Positions 63,447-64,000 of a DNA stretch of 64,000 bases are shown here, one piece after another. This DNA is from RYN-230 sp963720645 (GTDB lineage: Bacteria; Actinomycetota; Actinomycetes; Streptosporangiales; Streptosporangiaceae). Location of the stretch: the NCBI GenBank assembly GCA_963720645.1, contig CAVRFX010000021.1, positions 186,001 to 250,000 of the forward strand, given 5' to 3'. The notes beneath the pieces were generated by a model that was not told where the DNA came from, searched no databases, and worked only from the letters and a program-made list of their open reading frames with translations. The translations under genes were made by a program, and so were the position numbers. The first letter of the stretch is position 1. Each line of letters begins with the position of its first letter.

Positions 63447-63719
63447 TGCTCACTTCCTGAGAATTCAGCTTGTCGTTTACGCTTCAACGCCGGGCGGCCA
63501 GGTTTGTTTCCGGGAACTGTTTCGCCGTCAGCGGACTTATCTTTCGCTGTGGGCGGACAAATCCGCGGCCGGGCAAACACGGCCATCCGATTGGCGGAAG
63601 ACGTTTACTGCCCGCGCGGCCGGGCGCCTTTATCAGAGCGGCCCGTATTAGCGGCCGGGCCCGCTGTGCCCCGTAGCGCAACCACGTCAACCGGGAAGCC
63701 CCCCCGGGTATTCCCGGGA
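63447..63719. other. Intergenic region between uvrA end and lon start
   Basis: About 270 bases, probably holding the lon promoter near 63447-63560, which is AT-richer (gaattcagcttgtcgtttacg). No credible gene, and no perfect HAIR (CTTGAGT-N7-ACTCAAG) motif is seen. A hairpin-prone GCGGCCGGGC repeat lies near 63616-63660 and may end the uvrA transcript. Confidence 0.5.

Positions 63720-64000
<281 letters not shown>

Overview
The window is very GC-rich, with strong G/C preference at third codon positions, frequent GTG starts and GGAGG ribosome sites. It carries DUF397 and DUF5753 (WhiJ-type) regulators, F420-dependent nitroreductase-like proteins, a DevR/DosR-type response regulator with several universal stress proteins, and a LysM-lysozyme secreted protein. 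Together these point to a filamentous soil actinomycete; genus cannot be fixed from the sequence. No tRNA, rRNA, CRISPR array, phage or insertion sequence was recognised.

Layout. (1) 1-8.6 kb: purine catabolism. A leftward operon (uraD, uraH, 8-oxoguanine deaminase, xanthine dehydrogenase FAD subunit, fused 2Fe-2S/molybdopterin subunit) faces a rightward pair (allantoinase, allantoicase). A perfect 13-bp inverted repeat lies between them. Uricase is not in view. (2) 8.7-10.7 kb: two divergent sugar kinases. (3) 10.6-18.4 kb: a LysR regulator divergent from an organosulfur operon (SsuD-like and SfnG-like FMNH2 monooxygenases, two SfnB/DszC-like oxidoreductases, flavin reductase), then an AmiS/UreI channel. 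(4) 18.5-28.4 kb: mixed region with NUDIX, LysM-lysozyme, two TetR genes with clear operators, an MpaB-family oxygenase with a short leader ORF, an amidase, two-component system remnants, a DUF4232 secreted protein and an orphan lipoprotein. (5) 27.4-32.7 kb: LacI regulator divergent from a sugar operon of two Gfo/Idh/MocA oxidoreductases and two TIM-barrel isomerases, all of them frameshifted. (6) 32.9-39 kb: truncated regulators, a TetR/CocE head-to-head scar, then two DUF5753 XRE regulators, a DUF397 protein and an anti-sigma-type ATPase. (7) 39-49 kb: glutamine-dependent amide synthase paired with an M15-like peptidase, two F420-dependent family proteins, an MFS sugar porter, and a giant fused hydantoinase/oxoprolinase ORF. 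(8) 49-59.8 kb: a dormancy/redox-stress island with five universal stress proteins, a dihydroorotate-dehydrogenase-like protein, an Acg-type nitroreductase with a NUDIX gene, a GH65 phosphorylase, an HTH-PPOX protein and a DevR/DosR-like regulator. Near-palindromic GGGNCC-WW-GGNCCC sites recur in its promoters. (9) 60-64 kb: amidohydrolase, lon, and the 3' end of uvrA.

The genes in each block fit one another: urate to ureidoglycolate with urea release; sulfonate or sulfone scavenging powered by reduced flavin; and a hypoxia/dormancy regulon whose regulator lies inside it. Two kinds of damage cut across the window. Single-base frameshifts interrupt otherwise well conserved genes, mainly at 0-0.8, 8.3, 14.6-17, 19.4 and 27-32 kb. 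Clean partial deletions leave only gene ends (two-component system, TetR/CocE pair, HAD domain, Acg, ABC permease, LuxR receiver). Whether these reflect genome decay or sequencing and assembly error cannot be settled from the sequence alone.
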